56,763 nt of DNA from Halomonas smyrnensis AAD6 (GCF_000265245.1 NZ_AJKS02000002.1:277573-334335); one strand, 5' to 3'; counted from the stretch's first letter, positions 8,891 to 18,374 are shown. A program made the numbers and translations. The notes: a model not told the origin generated them from the sequence alone.

Positions 8891-9850
8891 ATGCAGTATC
8901 TCGACAATGCAACTTTGGCGTCGCTAATGGACTGGCCGGGGTTGGTGGGGGCGCTGGAGAGCGCTTTCATCGCGGGGCTCGAGGCACCAGTACGGATCCA
9001 ACAGGAGATTCCACGGTCGAGTGGCTCCGACATCACCCTGCTCACCATGCCCGCCCACCGATCGGGGCACCGTTTCGGCATCAAATGCGCGACGGTGTCA
9101 CCCGATAACGTCCGCCTCGATCTGCCAGGCGTGCATGCCATCTATGTGCTGTTCGACGGTGACACGGGCCAGCCGTTGGCGACCCTCGAGGCCGACCGGC
9201 TCACCGCCTGGCGCACGGCCGCCGCTTCAGCGCTGGCCTCGCGCTACCTTTCTCGCGAAGACGCATCGCACCTGCTGGTGCTCGGTACCGGCCGTATGGC
9301 TCGGACCCTGATCGAGGCACATACGGCGGTCAGGCCCATCGAAACGGTCTCGGTCTGGGGGCGCAACTCTGCCAAGGCGCATCGACTCGTCGAAGAGTTC
9401 CGCGACCGGCCCTTCGAGATCTTCACCACGGAGTCGCTATCGGACTCCGTTCCGACTGCCGACATCGTTAGCTGTGCCACCATGGCCAAGGAGTCGCTGT
9501 TTGACGGCGACTGGCTCAGCCCGGGTACGCATGTCGACCTGGTGGGCGCCTTCCGCCCCGACATGCGCGAGTGCGACGACACAACCATGCGCCGCGCCGA
9601 GGTGCACGTGGATACGATGGAAGGCTGCCTGGAGGAGGCCGGCGACCTCCTGGCGAGCCTCAAGAGCGGTGCCATCGCGCACGGCGATATACGCGGCACC
9701 CTGGACGAGCTGTGCCGCCACGAGGTATCCGGGCGTCGTTCGCCCGAGGACATCACCCTGTTCAAGTCGGTAGGCACCGCCATCGAGGACCTGGCCGCTG
9801 CAGACTGGTTTCTCGACCGCCACAAACTCAGCCAGAGGAAGGCGTCATGA
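8891..9850 (+). CDS. Ornithine cyclodeaminase/mu-crystallin family protein, likely piperideine-2-carboxylate reductase
   Basis: 319 residues; ATG at 8891 after AGGGAGG. The Rossmann nucleotide-binding segment reads VLGTGRMA, followed by SVWGRNS, where the Arg-Asn after the second strand fits NADP(H). The conserved ALEADRLTAWRTAAASALAS region and the C-terminal LFKSVGTAIEDLAAA are typical of the mu-crystallin/OCD family. Members act as ornithine cyclodeaminases, alanine dehydrogenases or ketimine (pyrroline-/piperideine-2-carboxylate) reductases. Between an NSS transporter and amaA, overlapping the latter by ATGA, the most economical role is reduction of piperideine-2-carboxylate to L-pipecolate, the step done by DpkA in P. 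putida. That role is an inference. Confidence 0.8.
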   Translation: MQYLDNATLASLMDWPGLVGALESAFIAGLEAPVRIQQEIPRSSGSDITLLTMPAHRSGHRFGIKCATVSPDNVRLDLPGVHAIYVLFDGDTGQPLATLEADRLTAWRTAAASALASRYLSREDASHLLVLGTGRMARTLIEAHTAVRPIETVSVWGRNSAKAHRLVEEFRDRPFEIFTTESLSDSVPTADIVSCATMAKESLFDGDWLSPGTHVDLVGAFRPDMRECDDTTMRRAEVHVDTMEGCLEEAGDLLASLKSGAIAHGDIRGTLDELCRHEVSGRRSPEDITLFKSVGTAIEDLAAADWFLDRHKLSQRKAS

Positions 9851-11127
9851 AGCAACACTGCCTGTGGTACTACACCTCGCCCGAGTACTCCCTGAGCCTG
9901 GATACCCTGCGAGGCGATCATACCGCGGACATCGTGGTAATCGGCGGGGGCATCACCGGGCTCAGTACCGCCCTGCACCTCGCCGAGGCCGGCACCGATG
10001 TAGTGCTGATCGAGGCTGGCGAGATTCCCAGCGGCGGCTCGGGGCGCAACGTGGGGCTGGTCAATGCTGGGCTGTGGATTCCCCCAGACGACATCTGCCA
10101 GGCCCTAGGCGAGCAGGACGGTGAGCGCGCCAATGCGATCCTGGGCGGAGCACCTGCCGAAGTATTCGGCCTCATCAAGCGTCATGGGATCGAGTGTGAC
10201 GCGACACGCACTGGCACCCTACATCTGGCCCACAACGCCAAGGGTGAGCGGGAACTGTTCCGGCGCATCGAGCAGTTCCAGCAGCGGGGCGCACCGGTCG
10301 AGCTACTGGAGGACGAGGCCTGCCGACACAAGGTCGGCACCCGACGCATCCGCCGCGCCCTGCTCGACCATCGGGCGGGCACCATCAACCCCGCCGCCTA
10401 TACACGGGGACTGGCCCGTGCCGCCGCCTCGGTGGGCGCTCGGCTCCATGAACACAGCGGGGCGACGGGCATCATGCGGCAGGGCTCAGACTGGCGCGTC
10501 ATCACCGCCGAGGGCAGCGTCACCGCGCCACGCCTGGTGATCGCCACCAACGCCTATACCGAGGACCACTGGAATCAGGTCCGCCAGCATTTCTTCCCCG
10601 GCCATTTTTTTCAGGTCGCCTCACGCCCGCTGCCGGATGAGATCGCCGGCGACATCCTGCCCGAGCGCCAAGGTGCCTGGGACACCCGCATGGTGCTCAG
10701 CAGCATGCGCCGCGATGCCGAGGGACGACTAATCCTGGGCAGTCTGGGCAAAGGGGAAGGCCGGCCGCAGGCCTATGTCCGTGGCTGGGCCGACCGTGTC
10801 CAGCGCCACTACTTCCCCCAGTTGGGCAAAGTCGACTGGGAATGCACCTGGACCGGCCGGGTCGCCTTCACGCCCGACCATACCCTGCGGTTGTTCGAGC
10901 CCGCCCCCGGGATACTGGCCGCCTGCGGCTACAACGGCCGAGGTGTCACCACCGGCACGGTGGTGGGCAAGGGCTTCGCCCACTACCTGATCCACGACGA
11001 AGACGCACTGATGCCACTGCCGCTCCGCGTCCCGAAGCCGGTCCGCGCCAAGCCGCTGTGGAGCTCGACCTACGAAGGAGGCTTCACGCTATACCACACG
11101 GGCCAGTGTCTGCGGGTATTGACGTGA
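9847..11127 (+). CDS. amaA: FAD-dependent L-pipecolate oxidase (DadA/AmaA family)
   Basis: 426 residues; start ATG at 9847 overlaps the previous stop. The N-terminal FAD dinucleotide fold is VVIGGGITGLSTALHLAEAG with the ribose glutamate in LIEAGE. GGSGRNVGLVNAGLWIPPDD and LGGAPAEVF follow, then WDTRMVLSSMRRD, a C-terminal FAD contact in GYNGRGVTTGT, and the ending YHTGQCLRVLT. From memory these blocks match P. putida AmaA very closely. The reaction is L-pipecolate to piperideine-6-carboxylate, passing electrons to the respiratory chain or O2; the product is then oxidised by AmaB. It is the last gene of the plus-strand run. Full length and intact. Confidence 0.88.
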   Translation: MKQHCLWYYTSPEYSLSLDTLRGDHTADIVVIGGGITGLSTALHLAEAGTDVVLIEAGEIPSGGSGRNVGLVNAGLWIPPDDICQALGEQDGERANAILGGAPAEVFGLIKRHGIECDATRTGTLHLAHNAKGERELFRRIEQFQQRGAPVELLEDEACRHKVGTRRIRRALLDHRAGTINPAAYTRGLARAAASVGARLHEHSGATGIMRQGSDWRVITAEGSVTAPRLVIATNAYTEDHWNQVRQHFFPGHFFQVASRPLPDEIAGDILPERQGAWDTRMVLSSMRRDAEGRLILGSLGKGEGRPQAYVRGWADRVQRHYFPQLGKVDWECTWTGRVAFTPDHTLRLFEPAPGILAACGYNGRGVTTGTVVGKGFAHYLIHDEDALMPLPLRVPKPVRAKPLWSSTYEGGFTLYHTGQCLRVLT

Positions 11128-11393
11128 TGCCTTGCCGCGAAGTCAGGGGCGGCGCCGGCGTCTGGAACTCCGTGCGCCGAGCAGAACCTGGCGTCGGTGA
11201 CGACGGCCCTGTGTGTAAGTCGTTTCACCACTCGGCGCTTAATCTCCAGTGGGGCCAACACTAATGGGCATCAGCGGCACCTTGGTCTCTCCGCAGATAC
11301 CTTGTAACACCAATGGGATGCTCTTGATCAGTGCGGGTGAGGGGAGCGCCATCTTCTAGGCTGAGGCGGTGCGCCCCACTGGCAGCCCGGCGA
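11128..11393. other. Non-coding/degenerate tract after amaA
   Basis: No convincing gene. On the minus strand a 37-codon open frame (11352 to 11239) begins MALPSPALIKSIPLVLQG and is directly preceded in frame by a TAG at 11356-11358; it resembles neither neighbour and may be a third remnant of the decayed cluster described next. No clear terminator for amaA was seen. Confidence 0.4.
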
Positions 11394-11642
11394 TCAGCTC
11401 ACCACGGCGATGGTCGTGTCGTCGTAGCGCTGGCGATCGATGGGAATCGCGCCTTCCTCACGTAGCCTGACCAGCAAGCGCAAGAGAGTCTACGGGGTCA
11501 TGGCCAGCTGGGCGCCTGCCAGGTCAATAACCGCCGCCCTCAGCCGACCAGCTGACGCCGACGCCATAGACCCCGGGCAGGAGAAGTCCTGCCAAATGCG
11601 CAGTTCGGCGCACTAGGCAGAGCGTTTTGCGTCAGGGTTCAT
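11394..11642 (-). pseudogene. Remnant of an unidentified small gene, interrupted by two amber codons
   Basis: Reading from an ATG at 11642, whose start overlaps the stop of the preceding remnant (ATGA), a single frame of 83 codons runs to a TGA at 11394-11396. It is broken by TAG at 11613-11615 and 11490-11492. The C-terminal part reads TLLRLLVRLREEGAIPIDRQ and then RYDDTTIAVVS. No frameshift is needed to read it. I do not recognise the family. Either stop would become a Glu codon by a single T-to-G change. Confidence 0.5.
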
Positions 11643-12022
11643 GAGCGCTTTTTTCCGACGAGTGAAGCGATACGCATGCTGGCCGCCTCGGTGACCGCTT
11701 CACGACTTCGTGTCTCGTCGGTGATGTCCTCGATCCAGATCATTGCCGCGACGCTCGCCGGCATCCCCAGGGTGGGGATGCGCAGCAGCGCCACCTGCTC
11801 AAGCACCTAGGGGGGATTCACCTTCGGCCAGGGCTCGGCGCACATGAGAGTGCATGGCATCCTAGGACCTAGCGTACACCGCCACTTGACAAGGCGACGG
11901 GTGCGCGCGTCCAGCGGACCGTTCTCGGCGCTGGCCTTGCCCAGTGCCGAGAAGACACGCCATACCTAGGGATGACACTCGGCCACCTGGCCAGCACCCG
12001 CGAGACGCTCCTATCTCGTCAT
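11639..12022 (-). pseudogene. Degraded carboxymuconolactone decarboxylase (AhpD-like) family gene
   Basis: Starting at an ATG at 12022 (AGGAG upstream), fragments read FSALGKASAENGPLDARTRR, then AMHSHVRRALAEGESP, then VLEQVALLRIPTLGMPASVA and AAMIWIEDITDE, in the order and spacing of a carboxymuconolactone decarboxylase domain; the catalytic cysteine region is lost or altered. In-frame TAG codons lie at 12011-12013, 11966-11968 and 11807-11809, and another at 11862-11864 lies in a short segment shifted by one base (a missing base near 11900, an extra C near 11811). The frame ends at TGA 11639-11641. This is a clear pseudogene unless the sequence has errors. Its original role may have been in the neighbouring catabolic cluster, but nothing shows that. 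Confidence 0.75.
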
Positions 12023-12086
12023 AGGAGGGCTCCTTGGGGCGATGACTGACGGCCTCAGCAAAAAGCCCTCCGACCGTTCTATGCCA

Positions 12087-12530
12087 TCATGCGTCCCCGT
12101 CATGCCCCACCGGCGCCTCCCGGTCGTAGTGGAACTTCATGTAGGCGATGCCCGGCGCCATCACCAGGCGCCAGGCCAGCTCCTGCTCGTCGCCGCACTC
12201 GGGATCGTATTCGCGCAGCGTCGCCATCATCGTCTCCAGCCAGCGGTCGTAGAGCGCCGGGCGGATGTCCAGATGCCCGCGGCTGTGGCGGATCGCCACC
12301 CGCGCCAGGTAGTCGCCGTCGTGGCTGGCCGCGTAGAGGCTCAGCAGGTGGTAGAACGACTTCTTGAGCATCGCCTGCTGGCGCGCCATGTCGATGTCGC
12401 GGAACTTCTCGGCCACCTCCGACGAGCCGTCCAGGAAGCGCCGGTAGAAGGCATCGAAGAAGCCCTGCCCCTCGATCTCGTGGGCCAGGGCGCGCGCGTA
12501 GCTGGCATCGAAGACCCTGATGATATCCAT
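12087..12530 (-). CDS. Single-domain globin
   Basis: 147 residues, start ATG 12530 with GGGGAA upstream; a longer frame to 12659 lacks globin similarity. The sequence has globin helices: FDAFYRRFLDGSSEVAEKF (B to C/E region with a CD phenylalanine), the stretch LLSLYAASHDG, the probable proximal histidine in RHSRGHLDIRP, then WLETMMATLREYDPE. There is no reductase domain. It is divergent from flavohaemoglobin hmp across a 221-bp region with an NsrR-type palindrome, so a role in NO or O2 binding and shared NO-responsive expression are likely. Family call is good; physiological role is inferred. Confidence 0.78.
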   Translation of the reverse strand: MDIIRVFDASYARALAHEIEGQGFFDAFYRRFLDGSSEVAEKFRDIDMARQQAMLKKSFYHLLSLYAASHDGDYLARVAIRHSRGHLDIRPALYDRWLETMMATLREYDPECGDEQELAWRLVMAPGIAYMKFHYDREAPVGHDGDA

Positions 12531-12696
12531 GCCTGATTCCCCGCCGCTGCTTCGCCTGCCTTGAAGCCTAGCCGTCCGTTTCTTTCCTGGCGAAGGCCGG
12601 ACAAGCCCCGGGCGGAGCCGGATCCCGACCGGGATCGGCACGGGGCGCGACTGCGACAATCTGGACCAGGGGGCAGGGTGTTCGCCCGCCTCTTTT

Positions 12697-12717
12697 AGAT
12701 GTAATTTAAATGCATCT
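12697..12717. promoter_or_regulatory. NsrR-type operator between globin and hmp
   Basis: A 21-bp near-perfect palindrome AGATG-TAATTTAAATG-CATCT (two mismatched positions), matching the AAGATGCATTT-type inverted repeat bound by NsrR in gammaproteobacteria. It lies 34 bp upstream of the hmp start and 167 bp from the globin start. An nsrR gene is present at 25179-25655 in this window. It should repress hmp in the absence of NO and may also control the globin. Confidence 0.75.
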
Positions 12718-12751
12718 TTAAGAGACGCCGCCCATCCCCAGGAGCCCGCCC

Positions 12752-13921
12752 ATGTTGACCCACGCCCAGGAAAGCCTGATCGCCGCCACCGCCCCGGTGG
12801 TCGCCGAGCATCTCGACGCCATCACCCGGCGCTTCTACCCGCTGATGTTCGCGCGCTATCCCGAGGTCGCTTCGCTGTTCAACCAGACCCACCAGGCCAA
12901 CGGCGGCCAGCCGCGGGCGCTGGCCGCCGCCGTGCTGGCCTACGTGCAGCTGCGCCAGGACCCCGAGCGGGTGCGCGAGGTGCTGGCCACGGTGGTCAGC
13001 AAGCACGTGTCGCTGGACATCCGCCCCGAGCAGTATCCGATCGTCGGCGAGTGCCTGATGGCGGCCATCGGCGAGGTGCTGGGCGACGCCGTGACGCCGG
13101 AGATCGCCGACGCCTGGGGCGCGCTCTACGAGGAGCTGGCCGACCTGCTGATCGAGCTGGAAGAGCATAGCTACCGGGCCTTCGAACAGCGGCCCGGCGG
13201 CTGGCGCGGCCCGCGCGAGTTCCGTATCGCCGAGACGCGCCAGGAAAGCGCGGTGATCCGCTCCTTCGTGCTGGAGCCCACCGACGGCGGCGCGGTGGCC
13301 AAGCACCTCCCCGGCCAGTACATCGGCGTGCGCCTGACCATCGACGGCCGTCCGGTCCATCGCCACTACAGCCTCTCGGCGCTGCCCAACGGCCGCAGCG
13401 TTCGCATCTCGGTGAAGCGCGAGGACGGCGGCGTGGCCAGCCGGCACCTGCACGATGCCATGGCCGTGGGCGACACCCTCGAGCTGCTGCCGCCCGCCGG
13501 CGAGCTGACCCTGGTGGCCGGCGACGAGCCCCTGCTGCTGGCAAGCGCTGGCGTCGGCCAGACGCCGATGCTGCCGATCGCCCGCCAGGCCCTGGCCGAG
13601 GGCCGCCGGGTGGCCTATCTGCACGCCGCCCAAGACGCCGAACAGCGCGCCTTCGCCGACGAGCTCGCGGCCCTGGCCGCCGAGCATCCCGAGCGGCTGA
13701 CCGCGGTCAGCGTGCACGAGCGCGGCGACGGCGCCGATCACCTCGGCCGCGTGGACCGCGACCTGCTGGCCCGCTACCTGCCCGAGGGCGCACGCTGCTA
13801 CTTCGTCGGCCCCCGGGGCTTCATGTCCGCCGTGGATCGCTGCCTGAAGGAGCTGGGCATTCCCGACGAGCGTCGCCACTACGAGCACTTCGGTCCGGCG
13901 CGCGCCCTCGACGCCGCCTGA
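12752..13921 (+). CDS. hmp: Flavohaemoglobin, nitric oxide dioxygenase
   Basis: 389 residues; ATG 12752 after AGGAG. Residues 1-140 are a globin domain (MLTHAQESLIAATAPVV; proximal His in VVSKHVSLDIRPEQYPIVG). About 150-260 is the FAD domain with RHYSLSALPNG, and 260-389 the NAD domain with GVGQTPMLPIARQAL and the C-terminal HYEHFGP. The enzyme converts NO and O2 to nitrate using NAD(P)H and FAD, in the cytoplasm. The upstream palindrome indicates NsrR control. It ends just before a strong bidirectional hairpin shared with the convergent amino-acid transporter operon. Complete with no anomalies. Confidence 0.95.
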   Translation: MLTHAQESLIAATAPVVAEHLDAITRRFYPLMFARYPEVASLFNQTHQANGGQPRALAAAVLAYVQLRQDPERVREVLATVVSKHVSLDIRPEQYPIVGECLMAAIGEVLGDAVTPEIADAWGALYEELADLLIELEEHSYRAFEQRPGGWRGPREFRIAETRQESAVIRSFVLEPTDGGAVAKHLPGQYIGVRLTIDGRPVHRHYSLSALPNGRSVRISVKREDGGVASRHLHDAMAVGDTLELLPPAGELTLVAGDEPLLLASAGVGQTPMLPIARQALAEGRRVAYLHAAQDAEQRAFADELAALAAEHPERLTAVSVHERGDGADHLGRVDRDLLARYLPEGARCYFVGPRGFMSAVDRCLKELGIPDERRHYEHFGPARALDAA

Positions 13922-13939
13922 TCGTTGCGGAAAACCAGA

Positions 13940-13969
13940 ACGGCCCGGACGCCTTGGCGTCCGGGCCGT
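13940..13969. terminator. Bidirectional terminator between hmp and aapP
   Basis: ACGGCCCGGACGCC pairs with GGCGTCCGGGCCGT across a minimal loop; weak T-rich tails on both strands. It lies between convergent genes. Confidence 0.75.
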
Positions 13970-13992
13970 TGTCGTTGGTGCCCGGGGCTCGC

Positions 13993-14763
<771 letters not shown>

Positions 14764-14824
14764 GCCGGTGTTTCCTCGTTCTTGAAAGCGTGTTGTTACG
14801 TGCTTGTTATTCCATGCCTGCCGC

Positions 14825-15934
14825 TCAGTTCCGGTGCCCCGTGTGCAGACGCCGCTCGATATACTGGCTGTAGCGCGACATGCTGAAGCAGAAGATCCAG
14901 AACATCAGCGCCGCGAACACGTAGCCCTCGGTGGCGAAGCCCAGCCAGTTGCTGTCGGTGAGCCCGGCGCGGATGATCGCCAGCAGGTCGAACAGGCCGA
15001 TGATCAGCACCAGCGAGGTGTCCTTGAACAGCGCGATGAAGGTGTTGACGATGCCGGGGATCACCAGCTTCAGCGCCTGGGGCAGCACGATCAGTCCCAT
15101 GCGCCGCCAGTAGCCCATGCCCAGCGCCTTGGCGGCCTCCTCCTGGCCCTTGGGAATGGCCTGCAGCCCGCCGCGCACCACCTCGGCCATGTAGGCGCTC
15201 CAGAAGAACATGATGCCGATCAGGGCCCGCAGCAGCTTGTCGAACTCCACCTCGGTGGGCACGAACAGCGGCAGCATCACCGAGGCCATGAACAGCACCG
15301 TGATCAGCGGCACGCCGCGCCAGAACTCGATGAACACCACGCACACGCCGCGCACCAGCGGCATCCGCGAGCGACGCCCCAGCGCCAGCACCACGCCCAG
15401 CGGCAGCGAGCCGACGATGCCCACGACGGCCACCGTCAGGGTCAGCATCAGCCCGCCCCACTCGCGGGTCGGCACCGCCATCAGCCCGAAGTGGCCGCCG
15501 AGCAGCAGCACGTAGGCCACCACCGGGAAGCCGACCAGGGCGAACAGCCCCACCCAGCGCTTGGCCGGCAGCCGGGGGATCGCCAGCCAGGCGATCAGCA
15601 GCCCCAGCATCAGGAACACCGCATCGACCCGCCAGCGGGCGGCCTCGGGGTAGAAGCCGTAGACGATGGTCTCGAAGCGGGCGCTGATGAACACCCAGCA
15701 GGCGCCCTCGCCGCTGCAGGCCTCGCGGGTCGAGCCCAGCCAGTCGGCGTCGATCAACGCCCACTGCACCAGCGGCCACAGCCCCCAGCCCAGCACCGCC
15801 AGCACGATGAGGGTGATGACGCTGTTGAGCGGCCCGTCGAAGAGGTTGGCGCGCAGCCAGCCCATCACGCCGCGGCGCAGGTCCGGCGGCCGGCGCGCCT
15901 CGATCATCTCGATTCGTGTCGCCATCTCGGCCAT
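14825..15934 (-). CDS. aapM: General L-amino-acid ABC transporter, permease AapM
   Basis: 369 residues, ATG 15934 with GGAG upstream; MATRIEM at 15925 is a possible alternative. It has an N-terminal hydrophobic region with a non-conserved, Cys-containing loop ([15 protein letters not shown]), then the HisMQ-type permease core with the EAA loop at [24 protein letters not shown]. It is longer than the usual roughly 230-residue amino-acid permeases, as expected for AapM. The start is one base from the aapQ stop, so the two genes are tightly coupled. Integral inner-membrane protein. Confidence 0.92.
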   Translation of the reverse strand: MAEMATRIEMIEARRPPDLRRGVMGWLRANLFDGPLNSVITLIVLAVLGWGLWPLVQWALIDADWLGSTREACSGEGACWVFISARFETIVYGFYPEAARWRVDAVFLMLGLLIAWLAIPRLPAKRWVGLFALVGFPVVAYVLLLGGHFGLMAVPTREWGGLMLTLTVAVVGIVGSLPLGVVLALGRRSRMPLVRGVCVVFIEFWRGVPLITVLFMASVMLPLFVPTEVEFDKLLRALIGIMFFWSAYMAEVVRGGLQAIPKGQEEAAKALGMGYWRRMGLIVLPQALKLVIPGIVNTFIALFKDTSLVLIIGLFDLLAIIRAGLTDSNWLGFATEGYVFAALMFWIFCFSMSRYSQYIERRLHTGHRN

Positions 15935-15935
15935 G

Positions 15936-17114
15936 TCAGCGCTCCTTCATCAGGGTGCGGGCGTTGTAGAGGTTCATCAGCGCCGACACCACCAGGCTGA
16001 TCAGCAGGTAGACCGCCATGGTCATGGCGATGATCTCGATGGCCTGGCCGGTCTGGTTGAGGGTGGTGCCGGCGAACACCGCCACCAGGTCCGGATAGCC
16101 GATGGCCGTGGCCAGCGAGGAGTTCTTGATCAGGTTGAGGTACTGGCTGGTGAGCTGGGGCACGATGACCCGCATCGCCTGGGGGATGACGATCTTGCGC
16201 AGGGTGATGTTGCCGGGAAGGCTGATCGCCCGGGCGGCCTCGACCTGCCCTCTCGGCACCGACTGGATGCCCGAGCGCACGATCTCGGCGATAAAGGAGG
16301 CGGTGTAGATCGACAGCGCCAGCCACAGCGCCATCAGCTCGGGGATGATCGTCACCCCGCCCTGGAAGTTGAAGCCGGCCAGCGCCGGCACGTCCCAGGC
16401 CAGCGGCCGCCCGGTCACCAGGAACACGGCCAGCGGCAGGCCGATCAGGAGCAGCGCGCCGAGCCGGTAGACCGGCAGCGCCCGGCCGGTGCGGGCCTGC
16501 AGGCGCCGCGCGTAGAGCGACAGCCCCACCACGGCGGCCACCGCCAGGGCCAGCGCCCAGAGGGTGGCGTCGAAGCCCGGCTGGGCCACCGGGGCCGGCA
16601 TCACCAGGCCGCGCACGTTGAGGAACAGCGCCTCGAACAGCGACAGGCTCTGGCGCGGGCTGGGCAGCGCCTGGAGCACGGCGAAGTACCAGAACAGGAT
16701 CTGCACCAGCAGCGGAATGTTGCGGAAGATCTCGACGTAGGCGGCGGCCAGCCGGGCCAGCAGCCAGTTGCTCGAGAGCCGGGCGATGCCCACCGCGAAG
16801 CCGATGACCGTCGCCGCGACGATGCCGAGGCCGGACACCAGCAGGGTGTTGAGCAGCCCCACCACGAAGGTGCGGCCGTAGGTGCTGTCGCCGCTGTAGG
16901 CGATCAGCGTCTGGGGAATGGAGAAGCCGGCCCGCTCCTGGAGGAAGCCCAGGCCGGTGGTGATGCCCCGGGCCTCGAGGTTGGCCAGGGTATTGGTTAC
17001 CAGCATCACGATCAGCGCCGCCAGTCCCAGCAGCAGCAGGGCCTGGATCACCAGCGCGCGCACGGCGGGGTCGCGCCACAGCGGCCCCCGCTCGGAAGAC
17101 GAAGAACGCAGCAT
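15936..17114 (-). CDS. aapQ: General L-amino-acid ABC transporter, permease AapQ
   Basis: 392 residues from ATG 17114. Several hydrophobic segments precede the HisMQ permease core; the EAA loop reads EIVRSGIQSVPRGQVEAARA followed by ISLPG. It pairs with AapM as the heterodimeric channel of the importer. A stable hairpin lies between this gene and the binding-protein gene upstream, which usually lowers permease expression relative to the binding protein. Confidence 0.92.
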   Translation of the reverse strand: MLRSSSSERGPLWRDPAVRALVIQALLLLGLAALIVMLVTNTLANLEARGITTGLGFLQERAGFSIPQTLIAYSGDSTYGRTFVVGLLNTLLVSGLGIVAATVIGFAVGIARLSSNWLLARLAAAYVEIFRNIPLLVQILFWYFAVLQALPSPRQSLSLFEALFLNVRGLVMPAPVAQPGFDATLWALALAVAAVVGLSLYARRLQARTGRALPVYRLGALLLIGLPLAVFLVTGRPLAWDVPALAGFNFQGGVTIIPELMALWLALSIYTASFIAEIVRSGIQSVPRGQVEAARAISLPGNITLRKIVIPQAMRVIVPQLTSQYLNLIKNSSLATAIGYPDLVAVFAGTTLNQTGQAIEIIAMTMAVYLLISLVVSALMNLYNARTLMKER

Positions 17115-17140
17115 GTCGGGCCTCGAATACGGGGTAACGG

Positions 17141-17168
17141 CCCCTCACCCCCGAGTGGGGGTGAGGGG
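17141..17168 (-). promoter_or_regulatory. Hairpin between aapJ and aapQ
   Basis: A perfect 12-bp stem (CCCCTCACCCCC with GGGGGTGAGGGG) and a 4-base loop lie 20 bases after the aapJ stop on the minus strand, without a T-run. Such structures protect the 3' end of binding-protein mRNA and cause partial termination, giving excess binding protein over permease. Confidence 0.7.
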
Positions 17169-17188
17169 GAACGGAGGTTCGATGCCGA

Positions 17189-18217
17189 TCAGCGGATGGG
17201 CGGTGCGTAGAGGATGCCGCCCTCGTTCCACAGCGCGTTCATGCCGCGGCCGATGGCGAGCGGAGACTCCTCGCCCACGGTGGCGGCGAACACCTCACCG
17301 TAGTTGCCCACCTGGGCGATGATGTCGTAGGCCCAGTCATTCTCGAGGCCCATCTGCTCGCCGTAGTTGCCGTCGTCGCCCAGCAGGCGCGCGACCTGGG
17401 GATTGGGCGGGTTCTGCTGCATCTCGTCGACGTTGTCGCGGGTCACGCCCAGCTCCTCGGCATTGACCATGGCGAACACCGACCACTTGACGATGTCCAG
17501 CCACTGGTCGTCGCCCTGGCGCACCACCGGGCCCAGCGGTTCCTTGGAGATCAGCTCGGTGAGGATCTCCACGCTGTCCGGCTCCGGCAACTGCAGGCGC
17601 AGGGCGCTGAGCTGGGAGGTGTCGGAGGTCAGGACGTCACAGCGGCCGCTGGCGAAGCCCTGGGCCGTCTGATCCGGGGTGTCGAAGGTCACGGTGTCGA
17701 TATCGATGCCCTTCGACGGGAAGTAGTCGGCCAGGTTGAGCTCGTGGGTGGTGCCCGACTGGATGCAGATGGAGGCGCCGTTCAAATCCTCCAGGCTCTC
17801 GATGCCGAGGTCCTTGGCGACCATGAAGCCCTGGCCGTCGTAGAAGGTGGTGGTGGTGAAGTTGAGGCCCAGGGAGTTGTCGCGGGTGGCGGTCCAGGTG
17901 GTGTTGCGCGAGAGCAGGTCGATCTCGCCGGACTGCAGGGCGGTGAAGCGCTCCTTGGCGGTCAGCGGGGTGAAGACCACTTTCTCCGGGTCGCCGAAGA
18001 TGGCCGAGGACACCGCGCGGCAGGTCTCGACGTCCAGCCCCTGCCAGGTGCCGTTCTCGTCCGGCGAGGAGAAGCCGGACAGCCCGACGTTGACGCCGCA
18101 GCGCAGGTTACCGCGCTCCTTCACCTCGTCGAGGGTGGCGGCCGAGGCGCTGCTGACCGCCGTCAGGCCGAGGGTCGCGACGGACAGGGCGATCAGCGTC
18201 TTGTTGTTGTAGCGCAT
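17189..18217 (-). CDS. aapJ: General L-amino-acid ABC transporter, periplasmic binding protein
   Basis: 342 residues; ATG 18217 after GGAG, followed by a signal peptide (MRYNNKTLIALSVATLGLTA... cleaved after ASA). The mature protein starts TLDEVKERGNLRCGVNVGL, typical of AapJ-type family 3 solute-binding proteins, with FTPLTAKERFTALQSGEIDL and SRNTTWTATRD. It is first in the operon and delivers L-amino acids to AapQMP. It reads away from nrdJb's terminator region, so its promoter is in 18218-18352. Confidence 0.92.
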   Translation of the reverse strand: MRYNNKTLIALSVATLGLTAVSSASAATLDEVKERGNLRCGVNVGLSGFSSPDENGTWQGLDVETCRAVSSAIFGDPEKVVFTPLTAKERFTALQSGEIDLLSRNTTWTATRDNSLGLNFTTTTFYDGQGFMVAKDLGIESLEDLNGASICIQSGTTHELNLADYFPSKGIDIDTVTFDTPDQTAQGFASGRCDVLTSDTSQLSALRLQLPEPDSVEILTELISKEPLGPVVRQGDDQWLDIVKWSVFAMVNAEELGVTRDNVDEMQQNPPNPQVARLLGDDGNYGEQMGLENDWAYDIIAQVGNYGEVFAATVGEESPLAIGRGMNALWNEGGILYAPPIR

Positions 18218-18352
18218 GATCTTGACTCCATAGCTTTGGGTAGAGGGTTTGTGCTTGTTATTCGCAGGACGAACATAACAGAGCCGCAAGCCGGCGCACC
18301 GGCTTGCATTTAAACGTTCGATTCGTCCTGACCTGCTGCGTCGCGACAAGAA

Positions 18353-18374
18353 AGCCCCGGCATCGGCCGGGGCT
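18353..18374 (-). terminator. Rho-independent terminator of the nrdJa-nrdJb operon
   Basis: On the minus strand AGCCCCGGC/GCCGGGGCT forms a 9-bp stem with a 4-base loop followed by TTTCTTGTC, 66 bases after the nrdJb stop. Confidence 0.8.
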
